Assembly: GCA_022824405.1 (NCBI GenBank)
Contig: JAJDZZ010000019.1
Location: forward strand, 62,001 to 126,000
DNA from: Opitutales bacterium
Lineage (GTDB): Bacteria > Verrucomicrobiota > Verrucomicrobiia > Opitutales > UBA2995
Direction: 5' to 3'
DNA length: 64,000 nucleotides
The position numbers were made by a program, and so were the translations under genes. This document shows positions 23,427 to 31,379 of this stretch, piece by piece (the first letter of the stretch is position 1; every line of letters begins with the position of its first letter). A model generated the notes under the pieces. It saw only the letters and a list, made by a program, of their open reading frames with translations. It did no database searches and was not told where the DNA came from.

Positions 23427-24598
23427 CCCAAATCCTCCCTCTGCCGAACGTTCTGCAAAACCCTTCGGTCGGGGGCGTTGACGTTCTCGTCGTAGCCGGA
23501 GAACATTCCGGGGACGAACACGCCGCCGTCCTCATCCAAAACCTCCTGCGAAAGTATCCCGATTACAAAATTGCCGCCGTGGGCGGGAAGCATTTGCAGG
23601 CTGCCGGGGCCCAACTCCTCTACGACCTGACCGATTTGTCCGTAGTCGGATTTTACGAAGTCCTGCGCCATTACCGTTACTTCAAGCGCTTGTTCTTTCT
23701 CGTGGCCGAATGGGTGGAGAAGCATCGACCCCGCGCCGTGCTTTTTGTCGACTATCCGGGCTTCAATCTCCGGTTGGCCCGGGAGCTGTTCGACCGCGGG
23801 GTGGGGGAGAAGGCCGGCGGTAATACCGCCCTGCTATATTACATCAGCCCCCAGGTTTGGGCCTGGAAAGCCAAGCGACGGTTCGAGATGGCCCGGCTGC
23901 TGGACGGCCTGGCCGTTATCTTCCCCTTCGAAGTGGACACCTTCGCCGACACCCCATTAAACGTCACCTTTGTCGGCCATCCCTTCCTCCAATCGGAACA
24001 GAACTGCCGATTAATCTACCATCCGGATGAAAAAATATTGCTTCTGGGAGGCAGCAGGCTGGAAACGGTTCGCCGGGTTCTGCCCATACAATTGAAAACC
24101 TTCCGTCTCTTGTTGGCCGACCATCCGGCCCGGGAAGCCCGCCTAGTCTATCCCAGCCATGCCATTCGTAGCGAAACCCAAAAAATCATAACCTCCTTTC
24201 CCGATCTGGAAGGTAAACTGGAGTTGGTCGAAAACAAAGGAACCATCAGGGGATGCGCCGTCATGACTGTCTCCGGGACCATGTCCCTGCGCTGCGCCTT
24301 GGCTGGAATCCCCGGATGCGTCGTGCACAAAATTCACCCTTTGTCCTACGTTCTGGGAAAAATGCTCGTCCACGTCTCCTACATCGGCATTGCCAACCTA
24401 TTGTTGAACCGGCTTCTTTACCCCGAGTTTCCTCAATACGCCGCCAAGCCCAAAATTATGGCGGAAGTTTTGCGCCAGTGCCTGGAAGACCCCTCCGTCA
24501 TCCAAAAAACTCATCAAGAACGCAACGAACTTACCCGTGTCCTCAGCGAAACCAATGACCACACCCCCTGGTCCTGGCTCGCAAGCTACTTGAACTGA
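23423..24598 (+). CDS. lpxB: Lipid-A-disaccharide synthase
   Basis: A GT19 glycosyltransferase that joins UDP-diacylglucosamine and lipid X at the inner face of the inner membrane. The 391-residue protein shows VVAGEHSGDEHAA (about 23-35), VGGKHLQAAGAQLL (about 53-66), FVDYPGFNLRLA (about 108-119), YYISPQVWAWKAKR (about 139-152), FVGHPF and a C-terminal SGTMSLRCALAGIPGCVVHK (about 281-300). All are LpxB hallmarks. It ends the lolC-lolD-gfo-lpxB cluster, an envelope biogenesis operon. Confidence 0.94.
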   Translation: MTQILPLPNVLQNPSVGGVDVLVVAGEHSGDEHAAVLIQNLLRKYPDYKIAAVGGKHLQAAGAQLLYDLTDLSVVGFYEVLRHYRYFKRLFFLVAEWVEKHRPRAVLFVDYPGFNLRLARELFDRGVGEKAGGNTALLYYISPQVWAWKAKRRFEMARLLDGLAVIFPFEVDTFADTPLNVTFVGHPFLQSEQNCRLIYHPDEKILLLGGSRLETVRRVLPIQLKTFRLLLADHPAREARLVYPSHAIRSETQKIITSFPDLEGKLELVENKGTIRGCAVMTVSGTMSLRCALAGIPGCVVHKIHPLSYVLGKMLVHVSYIGIANLLLNRLLYPEFPQYAAKPKIMAEVLRQCLEDPSVIQKTHQERNELTRVLSETNDHTPWSWLASYLN

Positions 24599-24946
24599 CT
24601 TTTTCCCCTTCCCACCGCGCCCCCTCCGGGGATTTCTTTCAATCGTGATCGTGATCCCTAACCATCGTTAGAGCGGCTTAACGCCGCGATCCCGTAATAT
24701 AACCTCAATGCAATCGCGGCATAAAGCCGCTCCTACAAATTCCTCATTCCTGATTCTTCTAACTTCTGTGCTTTTTGAGCCTTTTGTGGCTAATTTTCCT
24801 AACATTTCCTGCCGCTGTGCCGTGCGTAGCATTGCGAAGCACGATCCGTGTCCATCAGTGAAATCCGTGGTCAATTCCTTCAGCCTTCAGCCTTTCGCCT
24901 TCAGCCTTTTCCTCTCCCCTCTCTGTGATCTCGGTGTCCTCTGTGG
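24599..24946 (+). repeat. 348-bp intergenic repeat mosaic after lpxB
   Basis: No gene is seen. In order it holds CAATCGTGATCGTGATCCC (24643-24660), an inverted-repeat REPIN-like unit (24668-24736), truncated ATTCCTCATTCCTGATT octamers without a hairpin (24738-24757), a GTGCGTAGCATTGCGAAGCACG segment (about 24821-24843) similar to one at 37643-37668, an ATCCGTGTCCATCAGTGAAATCCGTGG segment, CTTCAGC heptamers (24877-24910) and CTCTGTG...CCTCTGTGGTTAAA. Most of these pieces recur elsewhere in the window. Confidence 0.8.
24668..24736. repeat. REPIN-like pair of inverted REP sequences
   Basis: Two near-palindromic arms face each other: GAGCGGCTTAACGCCGCGAT (24671-24690) and ATCGCGGCATAAAGCCGCTC (24713-24732), followed by CTAC. 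Read outward, the right arm gives GTAGGAGCGGCTTTATGCCG, which closely resembles REP elements known from gamma-proteobacteria, where RAYT transposases move them. The spacer is 22 bases. No RAYT gene is in the window. Confidence 0.75.
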
Positions 24947-25717
24947 TTAAAAATAGTCCACCCCAAACGCCCGCAGTTGCTTCTCGACCTGTTCCGCCCA
25001 GCCCCGGTTCGCTGCCGGGTTGGCCGGGCTGGGATGCAGGATGCTCCCTACCTCCACCCGGCCTCTCCCTATCGCGGTTCCCGAAGTTGGGTCGCCCAAA
25101 ACGGTGCGGGCCCGATTGGCCCCAAATTTGCCCACACCCAGAACAATCGAAGGCCGGATGAAATCGATCATTTCCGCCAAGGCGCTATCGCAGATCTCGA
25201 ACAGGAGGCGGCGCTCCTTGGCGGGCAGCCGGTCCGGAGTGCGGTTGCGTCCGGAATCCTCCAGGAAAGACAGCGGACAGTAATTCCACACGAAAAACCG
25301 CGCGAAAAAGGCCTCCGGAGATCCGAAACGCTCCCGTGCCCACCCCCAAAGGCGGCGGCCGCTCACTTCGCTGCGCGGGCAGGCGAAGCCTTGGATGGGA
25401 CGCTTGGGATGCTCGGCTCTAGGGCGGTCTACTCCATCCCTTATGCCCAGCCAGTTCCGCACCAGCGATACCTCCCCGAAAGGCACGCCCGTCTGCGCCA
25501 TACCCCAGGGTCCTGGATTCATCCCCAGCAGGAGAACCTTTGTTCCCGTACGGCAATACCTGTCGAGGTATTGGCCATGTGCTTTAGCGGCGTAGATCAA
25601 AGGATTGTAGACGTGGGCCACCGGCGGCCCGAAGCGCAGGTCATCCACGGCCCGTCCCAGTCTCCGGGCGATACTGCATGGATCTTTCGTCATGCCGTAC
25701 CCGTCCCGGAATTCCAT
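24947..25717 (-). CDS. SMUG1-like uracil-DNA glycosylase
   Basis: A 256-residue base-excision repair enzyme of the SMUG/UDG superfamily family 3. Motif 1 is LLLGMNPGPWGMAQTGVPFGEV (about 63-84), with the GMNPGP box that activates water. EHPKRPIQGFACPRSEVSGRRLWG follows near 102-125, typical of SMUG proteins, and motif 2 is ILHPSPANPAANRGW (about 227-241) with the catalytic His. WNYCPLSFL and GVGKFGANRA are further matches. ATG at 25717; an internal ATG eight codons on is also possible. Monocistronic as far as can be seen. Confidence 0.9.
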   Translation of the reverse strand: MEFRDGYGMTKDPCSIARRLGRAVDDLRFGPPVAHVYNPLIYAAKAHGQYLDRYCRTGTKVLLLGMNPGPWGMAQTGVPFGEVSLVRNWLGIRDGVDRPRAEHPKRPIQGFACPRSEVSGRRLWGWARERFGSPEAFFARFFVWNYCPLSFLEDSGRNRTPDRLPAKERRLLFEICDSALAEMIDFIRPSIVLGVGKFGANRARTVLGDPTSGTAIGRGRVEVGSILHPSPANPAANRGWAEQVEKQLRAFGVDYF

Positions 25718-25797
25718 CCCGCAATAGAAAGATTGTAAGACATGCCGGTCAACCTGAGACCTGCCACAAAAATTTGTAAGCCTTTTTCATCCCGGAC

Positions 25798-25820
25798 TCA
25801 GAATGAACCAACCGCAGAAC
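25798..25820 (+). repeat. TCAGAATGAACYAACC repeat, copy 2
   Basis: TCAGAATGAACCAACCGCAG and a following CAGAG tract match the segment at 20238-20260 in the lysS tail. A further segment just upstream (25734-25751, TTGTAAGACATGCCGGTC) resembles 59816-59836 (TTGTGAGACATGCGGGTT). Confidence 0.5.
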
Positions 25821-25843
25821 GTACAGAGAAGGGGTGTTAGGCC

Positions 25844-26209
25844 TCAAAAAATTCCGTTTTCGTTCGGTGAGTCCTTTGGAACAATCATGCCAACATCCCA
25901 AAGTTCGATAATCTTGTCGTTTTCAAACCTGAAAATATGAACGACGGCTATGTCATTACCATTCTCTTGTCTCACATGAGAATGAACAGCAACGGAATTT
26001 TCATTTTCTAATGTGCGTTTGACTTCAAGAAACTCATTGGGGCTTATTTTATGTGCCTCTTCCATTCCTTTCATCAGGGATTCTCTGTCTCCCTTGAAGT
26101 ACCCATTGTGGTGTTTGAATCCGGCATGAACGTATTTATCGTACGCCTCACGCACCAAGCCAGACGAAGCCAATTGGAGAAAGGTGGTTGCGATGTCTTT
26201 TCTTTTCAT
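25844..26209 (-). CDS. SnoaL/NTF2-like protein
   Basis: A 121-residue protein with the cone-shaped NTF2/SnoaL-like pattern: DKYVHAGFKHHNGYFKGDRESLMKGM (about 24-49) followed by beta-strand segments EVKRTLENENSVAVHSHV, DIAVVHIFRFENDKIIELWDVG (about 85-107). Members bind small hydrophobic ligands or act as cyclases or isomerases; the specific role cannot be told. The composition is noticeably more AT-rich than neighbouring housekeeping genes. It lies 54 bases downstream of the DUF1080 gene on the same strand. Confidence 0.75.
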   Translation of the reverse strand: MKRKDIATTFLQLASSGLVREAYDKYVHAGFKHHNGYFKGDRESLMKGMEEAHKISPNEFLEVKRTLENENSVAVHSHVRQENGNDIAVVHIFRFENDKIIELWDVGMIVPKDSPNENGIF

Positions 26210-26263
26210 GTCGCTTTCCCTCGGTAAGTGAGAGATCCGGGCTAAGCAGAAATGGGATTGTAT

Positions 26264-27310
26264 TCAATCCCTGATTACGGGCGCCAGGTATAGGTTCCGG
26301 TATTTTACCGAAGTATGGTCTCCCTGCAAGTGGATGGGGCCGGAACTCATCGGGTCGGTGTGAATCGCTCCTCCGGTGGGGCCCTCTACCGGCTGGTTAT
26401 CTATTACGGTGACTCCATTCAGAACCACGGTCACATGCCGGTCGACCAAAGTCAGGTCATAGCTTTGCCACTTCCCCGGTTCCTTCCCGGCGTTCAACGA
26501 GGGCGCAATTCTACCGAAAATGGCGCCGATTCCCTGAATCCCCTGCATCCGGCTATCCCGGTCGACGACCTGGGCTTCATACATGCCGCGCAGGTAAACA
26601 CCACTGTTGTGGTTTGCTTCGATAAGGAAATCCACATGGAGCCAGAAATCATCGAATACAGCTTCCGTTTCCAAATTGCCATAGGCGCCAGTGGAACCGA
26701 AATCAGTCTTGGGAGTTTCGTTGATCAACAGGGCGTCCTCAACCCTCCATCCATTTCTTTTTTTGGGATTATGCAGCTTCCAGCCCGTCAGGTCCTTTCC
26801 ATTGAATAACGAAATCGGGTGTCCGAACCGGATCTTCGACAAATCGGGCCTCTGAGGCATGGGAGGAAATTTTTTCCCAGTAAAAGTGATGCGGTCATAC
26901 GGTTTATCCGCGGTCTCGTTTACAATCAAACCATCCAATTTGCCGTTGTTTATCCCGACAACAACCGTGTTCGTGGTGGTGACCGGGCCTTCATTGACTT
27001 CTCTTTTGATCTTCAAAGGAAAAATCAGCCGCCCGTTCTTAAGTTGGACACCCTTATGGGGTCCGGCAGACAAAACGTGGACACGCATGTAAACAACCGG
27101 TTTACCATCTTGTCGGTCGACTTTCAGCCAGGCAGGCTCTTTGGTGGATAGATCCAAGGACCAATCTCCAATGAGGTCATCGGGTAATGAATCCGCCTGA
27201 AGGTTCTGCTCAAAAATAAACAATGCAAGGCAGACCGTCAGCCCTGTTAACCAGCTTGACCGACTGCTGGCATTTTCAAAGTCGATCGAAGACCATCGTG
27301 ATTTGTTCAT
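26264..27310 (-). CDS. Secreted DUF1080 (3-keto-disaccharide hydrolase-like) protein
   Basis: A 348-residue exported protein. The N-terminal hydrophobic stretch (about 20-38, SWLTGLTVCLALFIFEQ) with ADS after it looks like a signal peptide, with an unusually long charged n-region. The C-terminal 190 residues match DUF1080: ISLFNGKDLTGWKLHNP (about 166-182), DFWLHVDFLIEANHNSGVYLRG (about 220-241) and PIHLQGDHTSVKYRNLYLAPV at the end. This concanavalin-like fold occurs in carbohydrate hydrolases of Planctomycetes, Verrucomicrobia and Bacteroidetes. It follows the GH2 gene on the same strand, so both may act on one polysaccharide. Confidence 0.85.
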   Translation of the reverse strand: MNKSRWSSIDFENASSRSSWLTGLTVCLALFIFEQNLQADSLPDDLIGDWSLDLSTKEPAWLKVDRQDGKPVVYMRVHVLSAGPHKGVQLKNGRLIFPLKIKREVNEGPVTTTNTVVVGINNGKLDGLIVNETADKPYDRITFTGKKFPPMPQRPDLSKIRFGHPISLFNGKDLTGWKLHNPKKRNGWRVEDALLINETPKTDFGSTGAYGNLETEAVFDDFWLHVDFLIEANHNSGVYLRGMYEAQVVDRDSRMQGIQGIGAIFGRIAPSLNAGKEPGKWQSYDLTLVDRHVTVVLNGVTVIDNQPVEGPTGGAIHTDPMSSGPIHLQGDHTSVKYRNLYLAPVIRD

Positions 27311-27454
27311 TTTTTCCTCTCTGTTGTTTTTCGTCTGAGTGTTTTCTTAGCCCATTAGTGAGGCACTACACCAGAATCCTAGAACTCCCAACAACTAAAA
27401 AAGGTGCTGGTTTTGGAAAAGAAAATACGACGCATTTTGACAGAAAAGGTTAAA

Positions 27455-29872
27455 TCAATTCCTTGCCTCAAATTTCAGTTCCGCTCCTGAGAGCCCTTCG
27501 GCTCTGACTTCACACACGATGGATCCTTGTTGTTTCGTAGTTTGAAGAATTGCCAGGCACTTCCCGTTGAACGCATTTCTCTTGGATTCTTGAAATGGCT
27601 CATGGCTGAATGGATTACCATTTCCAACCGCAATCAAGCGGGCCTCACCAATCACGTTAAAATGGAGCTCGTTGTCGGCATGGGGCACAAAGTTTCCATC
27701 TGAATCCAGGATCGAGCATTCCACATAGATCAGGTCTTTTCCATTGGCCTCAACCTGTTCGCGCCGAGAGAACAGCTTGATCCTGGCAGGTTTTCCGGCG
27801 GTCTTTACCCATTTTTCCGCACGGACCTTTCCCCCCTTCGAGGCGACCGCCCGGAGCGATCCCGGCTGGTAGACGACCTCCCATTGCTGATACTCAACCT
27901 GGCCTGGATCGTTGCCTTGTTTTCCAAGAGACCGCCCATCCTGGAAGAGCTCGACCTCATCTCCATTGGTAAAGGCATAAACGGTGACCGTTTCACCCTC
28001 CTGCCCTTCCAAATTCCAATGAGGAAAAAGGTGAACCATGGGTTCCCCGGTCCATTGTGATTTGTAGAAGTAGTAACCGTCCTTCGGAAATCCACACAAG
28101 TCGATGGGAGCAAAGGAGGATGATCGAGCAGGCCAGCCAAATGGCACGGTTTCACCCAGGTAGTCCCAACCCGCCCAAATGAATAGCCCCATCACATTAT
28201 CGGCAGCCTTTACCTTGCGCCAGGCATCGATCCCTTCATCAGCGATCAATCCCCTCCGGTCCGCCCAGGTGAAGGAAGCATCGTTTGCGTAACCCAAAGC
28301 ATCCCACCACTGTTGTTTCGCATCGCCATACAAATAGGTCCCTCGGGGATAGAAGGACTGTGCGGAAAAGCATTCTCCCACCAATACCGCCGACCCCGGA
28401 TACATGCGTCGTTGTTCATCGAGGTCCTTGTCGGCCTTGACCTCGCCAACAACCATGGAAGGAGCGCCGAAAGCGGCTTCATCCACGATGCCGTTCAGCA
28501 CCGGCCGATCATCCAGTTGGGACACGATGGAGGTGAGATACTGTGCGGTTTGAAGCTCATCTTCCCGCATTCTCGAGTGCATCTTGGCTCCGATGCCCCA
28601 TAAAATCACGCAAGGATGGTTTCGATCCCGCAATACGAACTCGGTCAAGTCCCGTTCGGCCCACTCCTCGAAATGTCTGGCGTAGTATTTGAATTCCACA
28701 TTTACGCGTGCGCCGTTCTGCATGACAGGCCCCCTGCGAGGCTTTTCCCATTCGTCAAAGGCATCATTCATGACCAGGAACCCCATCTCATCGCAGAGGT
28801 CCAAAAACTCCGTTGAAAAGGGAGTGTGGCCCGTCCTGACGGCATTACATCCCATTTCGCGCAGAATTTCCAACTGTCGCTCCAGGGTTCTTCTTTGCAC
28901 CGCTGCTCCGAGTGGTCCCCCATCGTGGTGGAGGCATACACCTCGGATTCCGGTGCGGACTCCATTGACGGCAAATCCCTTCTCCGGATCGAAGGTCAAC
29001 TTCCGAATGCCAATCCTCATCGATTCCTGACCAAGCTTTTCTTCTTCCTCCAGTAGCTGAACGTTCAGTCCATAGAGTTCCGGTGACTCAGGGGACCACA
29101 ACATGGGATTTTGAACGCTCAGAGAATGGTTGCCGGATACCTGGGAAAGCGGGCTTAGGGAAAGATCCTCTTTTCGAGTTGCCACAATCACACCATCCTT
29201 GGAAAGACGCGTTATAACTCGGACCTGCTTGGATTCCGTGAAGTCGTTTTTCAGGCTAAAAGACACATCGACCAACGCTCGGTCCTCGCCGACCTCCGGA
29301 GTGGTCACATGCAAACCCCAGGTAGGAAGATACACCTTGTTGCGAATCTTCAAGGTTACTTCCCGATAGAGCCCTGATCCGGAATACCAGCGGGACCCGG
29401 GCTGCTCCGAATTATCCAGCGTAACGACCAATACATTTGGTTGTTTGAAATCGATCAACTCGGTCAGGTCATACTCGAAGCCAATATAACCGAAGGGCCG
29501 GAAGCCGACTTTCTGTCCGTTGAGGTAAGTGACAGAATTGCGATAGGCGCCATCGAAATAAATGAACACTTTGTCGGTTTCCGAATCACCGGAAACCGTA
29601 AAGGTTTTTCGATAGACACCCTTGCCCGCCGGCAGCCAGGCTCCACGCGACAGCGCCGGATTTTCAGCGGAAAAGGATCCTTCGATGCTCCAATCATGCG
29701 GAAGAGTTACCCGGGCCCAATTCGAGTCATCATAGTCCACCTCAATCGCAGCCGGAATTTCACCTTTGGAAAACCTCCAACCCTCGTTGAATTCGGTATG
29801 CTGTGCCCCAAGCCAATCTACTTGAGAGAGCAGGCACAAAATTGAAATAAGTATCCGGCGATTGAGGAACAT
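27455..29872 (-). CDS. Glycoside hydrolase family 2 protein (beta-galactosidase-like) lacking the acid/base Glu
   Basis: An 805-residue secreted protein with an N-terminal signal (MFLNRRILISILCLLSQVDWLGAQ) and the GH2 domain order: sugar-binding (about 25-185), immunoglobulin-like, TIM barrel (about 295-580), then DUF4982-type and further beta domains. GVCLHHDGGPLGAA (about 310-323), MGCNAVRTGHTP and FDEWEKPRRGP are family motifs. The general acid/base is normally Glu in a GNE triplet after NHPxVIxWxI. Here the triplet is Gly-Ala429-Lys430, while the nucleophile region keeps Glu500 (VLVGEC). Activity is therefore doubtful or altered. Confidence 0.88.
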   Translation of the reverse strand: MFLNRRILISILCLLSQVDWLGAQHTEFNEGWRFSKGEIPAAIEVDYDDSNWARVTLPHDWSIEGSFSAENPALSRGAWLPAGKGVYRKTFTVSGDSETDKVFIYFDGAYRNSVTYLNGQKVGFRPFGYIGFEYDLTELIDFKQPNVLVVTLDNSEQPGSRWYSGSGLYREVTLKIRNKVYLPTWGLHVTTPEVGEDRALVDVSFSLKNDFTESKQVRVITRLSKDGVIVATRKEDLSLSPLSQVSGNHSLSVQNPMLWSPESPELYGLNVQLLEEEEKLGQESMRIGIRKLTFDPEKGFAVNGVRTGIRGVCLHHDGGPLGAAVQRRTLERQLEILREMGCNAVRTGHTPFSTEFLDLCDEMGFLVMNDAFDEWEKPRRGPVMQNGARVNVEFKYYARHFEEWAERDLTEFVLRDRNHPCVILWGIGAKMHSRMREDELQTAQYLTSIVSQLDDRPVLNGIVDEAAFGAPSMVVGEVKADKDLDEQRRMYPGSAVLVGECFSAQSFYPRGTYLYGDAKQQWWDALGYANDASFTWADRRGLIADEGIDAWRKVKAADNVMGLFIWAGWDYLGETVPFGWPARSSSFAPIDLCGFPKDGYYFYKSQWTGEPMVHLFPHWNLEGQEGETVTVYAFTNGDEVELFQDGRSLGKQGNDPGQVEYQQWEVVYQPGSLRAVASKGGKVRAEKWVKTAGKPARIKLFSRREQVEANGKDLIYVECSILDSDGNFVPHADNELHFNVIGEARLIAVGNGNPFSHEPFQESKRNAFNGKCLAILQTTKQQGSIVCEVRAEGLSGAELKFEARN

Positions 29873-30058
29873 ATCAAATAGTCATCCGGTATGATCCGGA
29901 GGCAACAGCGACATATGGACAGGAGACATCCGCCTTCACCCCTGAATTACGGATGTCATAACTTCAAGCGTTTTCACAAACGACAAACCGGATACTTGCC
30001 TGCCTCGATTGATAATTTGCTCGAAGTGGGAAAGGTAGTATGAAAGGGATCAATCCCC

Positions 30059-30622
30059 ATGGAAATCGGAGAGACACTCTATGTCGTCGACAGAAAGCCC
30101 TGGCGTGAGTGGTTGGAAGCCAACTTCGACACGGCCAGGGATATCTGGCTCATCTATCCAAACAAGGCCTCGGGCCAGCCGCGCATCCTCTACAACGACG
30201 CGGTGGAGGAGGCGCTGTGCTTCGGCTGGATAGACAGCATCATCAAGAAGCTCGATCCCCTGCGCGCCGTCCAGCGTTTCTCACCGAGGAATCCCAAGAG
30301 CGGCTACTCCCAGCCGAACAAGGAGCGGCTTCGCTGGCTGGACGAGGAGGGGTTGCTGCACCCGTCGGTACGGGCGTCCGTGGAGCACCTGTTGAAGGAG
30401 GAGTTCGTGTTTCCCACCGATATCCTCGAGGCAGTCCAGGCAAACGAACAGGCGTGGAAGCATTACCAGAGCTACTCCCCCGCCTATCAGCGAATTCGCG
30501 TGGCCTATATCGACATTGCCAGGGTTCGTCCGGACGTATTCGAAAGCCGTTTGAAAAACTTCCTCATGGCCACCGAGAAGGGCAGGCAGATAGGTTACGG
30601 CGGTATAGACAAATATTTCTAA
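30059..30622 (+). CDS. YdeI/OmpD-associated family protein
   Basis: A 187-residue cytoplasmic protein matching the YdeI/OmpD-associated family: PWREWLEANFDTARDIWLIYPNKAS (about 14-38), ILYNDAVEEALCFGWIDSIIKKLD (about 43-66) and QRFSPRNPKSGYSQPNKERLRWL (about 71-93). The C-terminal YIDIARVRPDVFESRLKNFLMATEKGRQIGYGG is typical too. Members have been linked to peptide/bacteriocin resistance in some organisms, but the biochemical role is unclear. ATG at 30059. The composition is GC-rich relative to the preceding accessory genes. Confidence 0.85.
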   Translation: MEIGETLYVVDRKPWREWLEANFDTARDIWLIYPNKASGQPRILYNDAVEEALCFGWIDSIIKKLDPLRAVQRFSPRNPKSGYSQPNKERLRWLDEEGLLHPSVRASVEHLLKEEFVFPTDILEAVQANEQAWKHYQSYSPAYQRIRVAYIDIARVRPDVFESRLKNFLMATEKGRQIGYGGIDKYF

Positions 30623-30783
30623 CGTCCTGTCCCTAAAATAATTCACCACAAAGAACTCATCCTCCTTCGCCAAGGCTCCGGCGTGACGGGGAGCGCACAG
30701 AGGTGCAAAAGCTCCAAAGACTCTATCTTGATCAAAAACTTACATGGATAAACAGGATGGACAGGATGAAATAATTAACGGAG

Positions 30784-30807
30784 GGCGGGTTTTCCAACCC
30801 GCCTTTT
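30784..30807 (+). terminator. Rho-independent terminator-like hairpin
   Basis: GGCGGGTT-TTCC-AACCCGCC is a perfect eight-base stem with a four-base loop, followed by TTTT. It lies 161 bases after the YdeI-like gene and could end that transcript, although the same sequence may simply be one of the dispersed hairpin repeats. Confidence 0.45.
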
Positions 30808-30812
30808 CGTAG

Positions 30813-30832
30813 GGGCGAGGCATGCCTCGCCC
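30813..30832. repeat. 20-bp perfect palindrome
   Basis: GGGCGAGGCATGCCTCGCCC reads the same on both strands. It lies five bases after the terminator-like hairpin and is preceded by GTAG. One copy in this window. Confidence 0.6.
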
Positions 30833-30904
30833 ACATTCCTCAAAATCGTAATCGTGATCGAAAAAGAAACCAATTAGCCACAAAACGCTAAGCAAAGGCA
30901 CAAA

Positions 30905-30952
30905 ATGAGCGGGCTCAGAACATATCGAGATTTGCTCGTTTGGCAAAAGGGT
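30905..30952 (+). pseudogene. N-terminal remnant of a four-helix-bundle (S23 / 23S rRNA intervening-sequence type) protein
   Basis: ATG at 30905 opens a frame reading MSGLRTYRDLLVWQKG, the characteristic start of the four-helix-bundle protein family (usually about 120 residues, YxDLxVWQK near the N-terminus). After residue 16 the frame runs straight into CTTCAGC heptamers and a type-1 repeat, so the rest of the gene is missing. Repeat material therefore sits precisely at the breakpoint. Assignment rests on only 16 residues. Confidence 0.5.
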
Positions 30953-30956
30953 AGCG

Positions 30957-31023
30957 CGCCTTCAGCCTTTAGCCTTTCCCCCTCCCTCTCTCCCAATTCC
31001 TCATTGGCGCGCCCCGCGCGCCT
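30957..31023 (+). repeat. CTTCAGC heptamers plus type-1 unit overlapping a gene 3' end
   Basis: GCGCCTTCAGCCTTTAGCC (about 30955-30973) is followed by CCCTCTCTCCC and a type-1 unit at 30992-31023 with the hairpin GGCGCGCCCCGCGCGCC. It covers the last 20 or so codons and the stop of the minus-strand gene ending at 30969. Confidence 0.8.
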
Positions 31024-31379
31024 CCCGCCTCTACCCCGGGAAACCACCGGACCATAGGACAGGGGCAGGATTTACCGCACAGCAATTCGTACTGCCGGGT
31101 TAAGGAATCGATGCGCTTGTCCTGCACTTGCAAGCCGGTTGCCAGCGACTTGTCGAGAGGCGACCGATGTCGGTAGCCGCGCCGCCGCATCTCCGCCACC
31201 AAAGCTTCGTGCCGGAAGTAGAGGGCGGCCAGCCGCCCAACCCATCTCAGGGTCTCCGGATGCCTTCCGTAGCCTGACTTTCCCTGGGTTAAAATATTCC
31301 ACAAACCATGGAGTTCACGGTGCTCCCCGAGCAGATGCTGCCGGCAAAGAAGCGTCGGCGGAAGATCCCAGATTCTCAT
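30969..31379 (-). CDS. Pyrimidine-dimer DNA glycosylase-like protein (Pyr_excise/endonuclease V type) with repeat-derived tail
   Basis: A 136-residue protein starting MRIWDLPPTLLCRQHLLGEHRELHGLW, with LTQGKSGYGRHPETLRWVGRLAALYFRHEALVAEMRRRGYRHRSPLD (about 31-76). I recognise this as the bacterial family related to T4 endonuclease V (PF03013), which repairs UV pyrimidine dimers; the family call is from memory and moderately sure. The last 22 residues (GVEAGGARGAPMRNW and on) do not belong to the family. They are a translation of the type-1 repeat at 30992-31023 and its flanks, so the natural stop seems to have been lost. Confidence 0.65.
   Translation of the reverse strand: MRIWDLPPTLLCRQHLLGEHRELHGLWNILTQGKSGYGRHPETLRWVGRLAALYFRHEALVAEMRRRGYRHRSPLDKSLATGLQVQDKRIDSLTRQYELLCGKSCPCPMVRWFPGVEAGGARGAPMRNWERGRGKG

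Larger units (their letters stand above)
30623..30904 (+). repeat. Intergenic repeat mosaic after the YdeI-like gene
   Basis: No gene is seen. It holds a degenerate CGCCAAGGCTCCGGCGTGACGG segment, ATGGATAAACAGGATGGACAGGATG (30743-30767), a terminator-like hairpin (30784-30807), a 20-bp perfect palindrome (30813-30832), ATCGTAATCGTGATCGAAA (30846-30864) and AGCCACAAAACGC...CACAAAATG. The last two kinds recur at 35741-35810. Confidence 0.7.
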
